Of a stretch of DNA of 7,705 bases, positions 6,275-7,705 are shown piece by piece (within the stretch, counting starts at the first letter, position 1; each line of letters begins with the position of its first letter). A program made the translations under genes and the position numbers. This DNA is from CAYXUG01 sp964468655 (lineage in GTDB: Bacteria > Fidelibacterota > Marinisomatia > Marinisomatales > CAYXUG01): assembly GCA_964468655.1 (NCBI GenBank), contig CAYXUG010000076.1:1-7705 (forward strand), given 5' to 3'. The notes beneath the pieces are model-generated. The model worked only from the letters and a program-made list of their open reading frames with translations. It made no database searches and had not been told where the DNA came from.

Positions 6275-6486
6275 TCAACTGTAACAATATCATGTTTTGC
6301 TTCAGCTGGAACACCACGTAACGCATCTTCACGCTTATCTTTTAGAATTAGTGCAATTGCATCAGATAGACTTTTTCGACATTCTTTCTCAGTCCGGCCC
6401 TGCCCATTTGCACCCGGGATTTCTGGACAGTAGGCAATAAACCAATCTTCCTCCTTTTCCATGATACATGTGAATTCGTTATGCAT
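6271..6486 (-). CDS. hicB: HicB-family antitoxin, short form
   Basis: The 71-residue product has the partial RNase H-like HicB fold: FTCIMEKEEDWFIAYCPEIPG (5-25), GANGQGRTEKECRKSLSDAI (25-44) and a helix running to LILKDK. It neutralises HicA by binding and covering its active site. The protein ends about 25 residues after the core and has no HTH or ribbon-helix-helix DNA-binding tail, as in other short HicB forms. It may therefore not repress its own promoter as the longer HicB proteins do. The order is antitoxin first, with an ATGA overlap into hicA. The start is supported by a strong Shine-Dalgarno 7 bases upstream. Confidence 0.92.
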   Translation of the reverse strand: MHNEFTCIMEKEEDWFIAYCPEIPGANGQGRTEKECRKSLSDAIALILKDKREDALRGVPAEAKHDIVTVE

Positions 6487-6493
6487 TTTATAT

Positions 6494-6502
6494 TCCTTTC
6501 TT
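6494..6502 (-). promoter_or_regulatory. Shine-Dalgarno of hicB
   Basis: On the minus strand AAGAAAGGA ends 7 bases before the ATG at 6486. It is the strongest ribosome site in the window. It fits the need to make antitoxin efficiently, with hicA translated through the ATGA overlap. Confidence 0.75.
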
Positions 6503-6556
6503 AAACTAATTGAATTTAACTGAAATTTACGAAAATTTTATGAACGCATTTTAACT

Positions 6557-6613
6557 GGCGAAACTGGAAACAGTTTCGCCCGATGGAGCAGGAGCAAAGC
6601 GACCGCTCCATCG
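6557..6613. repeat. Two abutting perfect hairpins (REP-like palindromic element)
   Basis: The first hairpin is GGCGAAACTG (6557-6566), loop GAAA (6567-6570), CAGTTTCGCC (6571-6580): a perfect 10-bp stem with a GNRA-type tetraloop as plus-strand RNA. The second starts at the very next base: CGATGGAGC (6581-6589), a 15-base loop, then GCTCCATCG (6605-6613), a perfect 9-bp stem. The loop contains a second GGAGC (6591-6595) that could pair with GCTCC instead. Neither strand has a T-run after the stems, so simple terminators are unlikely. The element lies 71 bases upstream of the hicB start and resembles dispersed extragenic palindromes. Confidence 0.75.
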
Positions 6614-6621
6614 AATGAAAT

Positions 6622-6721
6622 AACCTGCGTGAAAAATTTTACCACAAAATATCATTTTTCAAACTCACATTTGTAAAACACCAAAATATAAATACATGAT
6701 ACCAGCTTTTCACGTCAGGTT
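6622..6721. repeat. 100-bp segment bounded by an imperfect inverted repeat
   Basis: The left arm AACCTGCGTGAAAA (6622-6635) and right arm TTTTCACGTCAGGTT (6707-6721) are reverse complements apart from one inserted T. The about 70 bases between are AT-rich without an open frame. This could be a small non-autonomous mobile element (MITE-like) or the footprint of one. No flanking target duplication was recognised. Confidence 0.4.
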
Positions 6722-6756
6722 GACTGGGGGTTAGCAGACAATCATATAATTTAATT

Positions 6757-7347
6757 TCAAAAAAACAAAACATACAATTGTACCGTCGTCATTAAGACAC
6801 CAATTAAAGCACCAACAACCACTTGTGGAATATTATGTTTACCCAATATTACTCTTGATAAAGAGACAATTGGAATAAGGATGTAAAACGGGATAATTAC
6901 ATTGCCAAAATGATAATTCAAAGCTACTAAAGGGCCAGAAATAGCTGTTGAATGTAAACTTACTTTCCATTTTATAGTAATAATTAGTATAATAATTGTA
7001 TTTGTGCCATAGCAAAACATCAATCCTTGAATAATATTTGGTGCATTTAATAAAAACAACAGTATGAATCCAATTAAATAGCTGACAATTCCCACACTTA
7101 AAGGCAAAATTCTATTCTGTTTTTTATCTATATCAAGAGTTTTTATTACCATTTTATTTTTTAGATAAATTGCATAAGTAATTGGTATTATAGAAGAAAA
7201 TAGTATGGATATAGATACAATGAATAATTTCTGATTTGTAATTAATTCAGAATATATTGATAATATTGAAAAAGTTATTGTACTGTTTATTAGTGGATTA
7301 AATAATATTGAAATTATTTGAGAAACCTTTTTTATTAACAAAAGCAT
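6757..7347 (-). CDS. PAP2-like integral membrane protein (putative phosphatase)
   Basis: The 196-residue product is mostly hydrophobic, with about five or six membrane segments (near 9-30, 41-61, 82-100, 105-124, 143-163 and 175-195). Three regions fit the PAP2 phosphatase superfamily: DKKQNRILPL (74-83, like the K-x-R-P motif), KVSLHSTAISG with His132 (the PSGH-like motif) and SRVILGKHNIPQVVVG (164-179, SR-x5-H with Arg165 and His171). The usual final Asp is Gln175, as I would expect of the divergent membrane subgroup. Such enzymes remove phosphate from lipid or isoprenoid phosphates, but the substrate is not readable here. Base composition is strikingly AT-rich, with many ATT/ATA/TTA codons compared with the operon on the left, which suggests separate ancestry or transfer. 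The start has only a weak GAG upstream. The gene sits between the hicBA/repeat region and a dead transposase. Confidence 0.65.
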   Translation of the reverse strand: MLLLIKKVSQIISILFNPLINSTITFSILSIYSELITNQKLFIVSISILFSSIIPITYAIYLKNKMVIKTLDIDKKQNRILPLSVGIVSYLIGFILLFLLNAPNIIQGLMFCYGTNTIIILIITIKWKVSLHSTAISGPLVALNYHFGNVIIPFYILIPIVSLSRVILGKHNIPQVVVGALIGVLMTTVQLYVLFF

Positions 7348-7357
7348 AATTTACTCA

Positions 7358-7705
7358 TTAACATAGTTGGTTATGAATTAATTCACTTTTTATTTGAAAA
7401 ATTAACATCATTGAATTGATAAGGGTATTTCTCTGGTAATTATTTGGATTCATCATAATCCTGTAAAAATTATGGGTATTGAAATTGTATTTGAATGTGA
7501 ATTCCTTTAGTGTATCACCCAATTCTTGGGGAGTTAAATTATTTAATCGAAGAATCGGGTATTTTATTCCAAAACCTGTTTGGTACTTGGCTATTACCTA
7601 AAAGACTATCGTAGCCTTTTTCTACATAACTATTATACCAGCGGTAAAACGTTGATCTTGCTACTCCGATACCATCCAAGGTTTTCTTGACTGGAATATC
7701 TGAGT
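7358..7705 (-). pseudogene. Frameshifted remnant of an integrase-type transposase
   Basis: Read from the right edge on the minus strand, the first frame (7703 to a stop at 7539) gives VKKTLDGIGVARSTFYRWYN, then a YVEKGYDSLL stretch and NRFWNKIP. This is the helix-turn-helix region found before the rve/DDE domain of IS3-like transposases, where ARSTFYRWY and RFWNRIP are typical. The similarity continues in another frame (about 7597 to a stop at 7358): LTPQELGDTLKEFTFKYNF, then a THNFYRIM stretch, which lines up with the LSPREL...SVYRLL segment that follows in intact proteins. A frameshift, and apparently a deletion of the residues between, therefore lies in the overlap 7539-7597. The DDE catalytic domain is absent; the frame ends 11 bases before the PAP2-like gene. 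The 5' part lies beyond the window. Family placement is by memory of motifs and is fairly sure; the exact IS group is not. Confidence 0.7.

Noticed and set aside
6248..6433. Plus-strand open frame of 61 codons
   Set aside because: Antisense shadow of hicB; hicB has clear family motifs and a strong ribosome site.
6557..6613. Hairpins as a CRISPR array or a rho-independent terminator
   Set aside because: There are only two different stems, no repeated unit with spacers, and no T-run after either stem on either strand.

Overview
The window looks like a chromosomal segment from a marine, FCB-group bacterium, with Candidatus Marinimicrobia (Neomarinimicrobiota, SAR406) as the best guess. Three things point there: a type IX secretion (T9SS) C-terminal sorting domain with the YPNYPNPFN signature, paired type I dockerin repeats on secreted proteins, and TAnnTTTG-like -10 elements. 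This is a judgement from protein style, not from a marker gene.

Positions 47-3866, minus strand, form one tight operon of secreted proteins behind a good promoter (TTGACT, 17 bp, TATTTT at 3838-3866). In transcription order it encodes: (1) a cohesin-domain protein ending in a T9SS sorting domain; (2) an esterase-D-like hydrolase carrying a dockerin and then a C-terminal Kunitz/BPTI-type domain, with its start codon overlapping the previous stop by one base (TAATG); (3) a secreted protein with an unrecognised conserved-looking domain plus a dockerin; (4) an endonuclease/exonuclease/phosphatase-family protein that stops early and lacks its second catalytic half. A cohesin and two dockerins in one operon suggest a small cellulosome-like assembly: the cohesin protein is exported and anchored by T9SS and docks the enzymes that have only a Sec signal peptide. 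This pairing is the most interesting system in the window.

Positions 3804-4150 are a divergent regulatory region. Positions 4151-6031, plus strand, encode a 626-residue envelope protein with a signal peptide, a beta-strand-rich (probably outer-membrane barrel-like) N-terminal half, a TPR-like helical middle and a C-terminal BamE/SmpA-like domain.

Positions 6086-6486, minus strand, hold a compact hicBA toxin-antitoxin pair with an ATGA overlap and a strong Shine-Dalgarno site. Upstream of it, 6557-6613 carries two abutting perfect hairpins and 6622-6721 is bounded by an imperfect inverted repeat. Positions 6757-7347, minus strand, encode a very AT-rich PAP2-like membrane protein. Positions 7358-7705 hold the frameshifted remnant of an integrase-type transposase. 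The right-hand 1.6 kb therefore looks like accessory DNA (toxin-antitoxin, palindromic repeats, AT-rich cargo, dead transposase) next to a more ordinary backbone.
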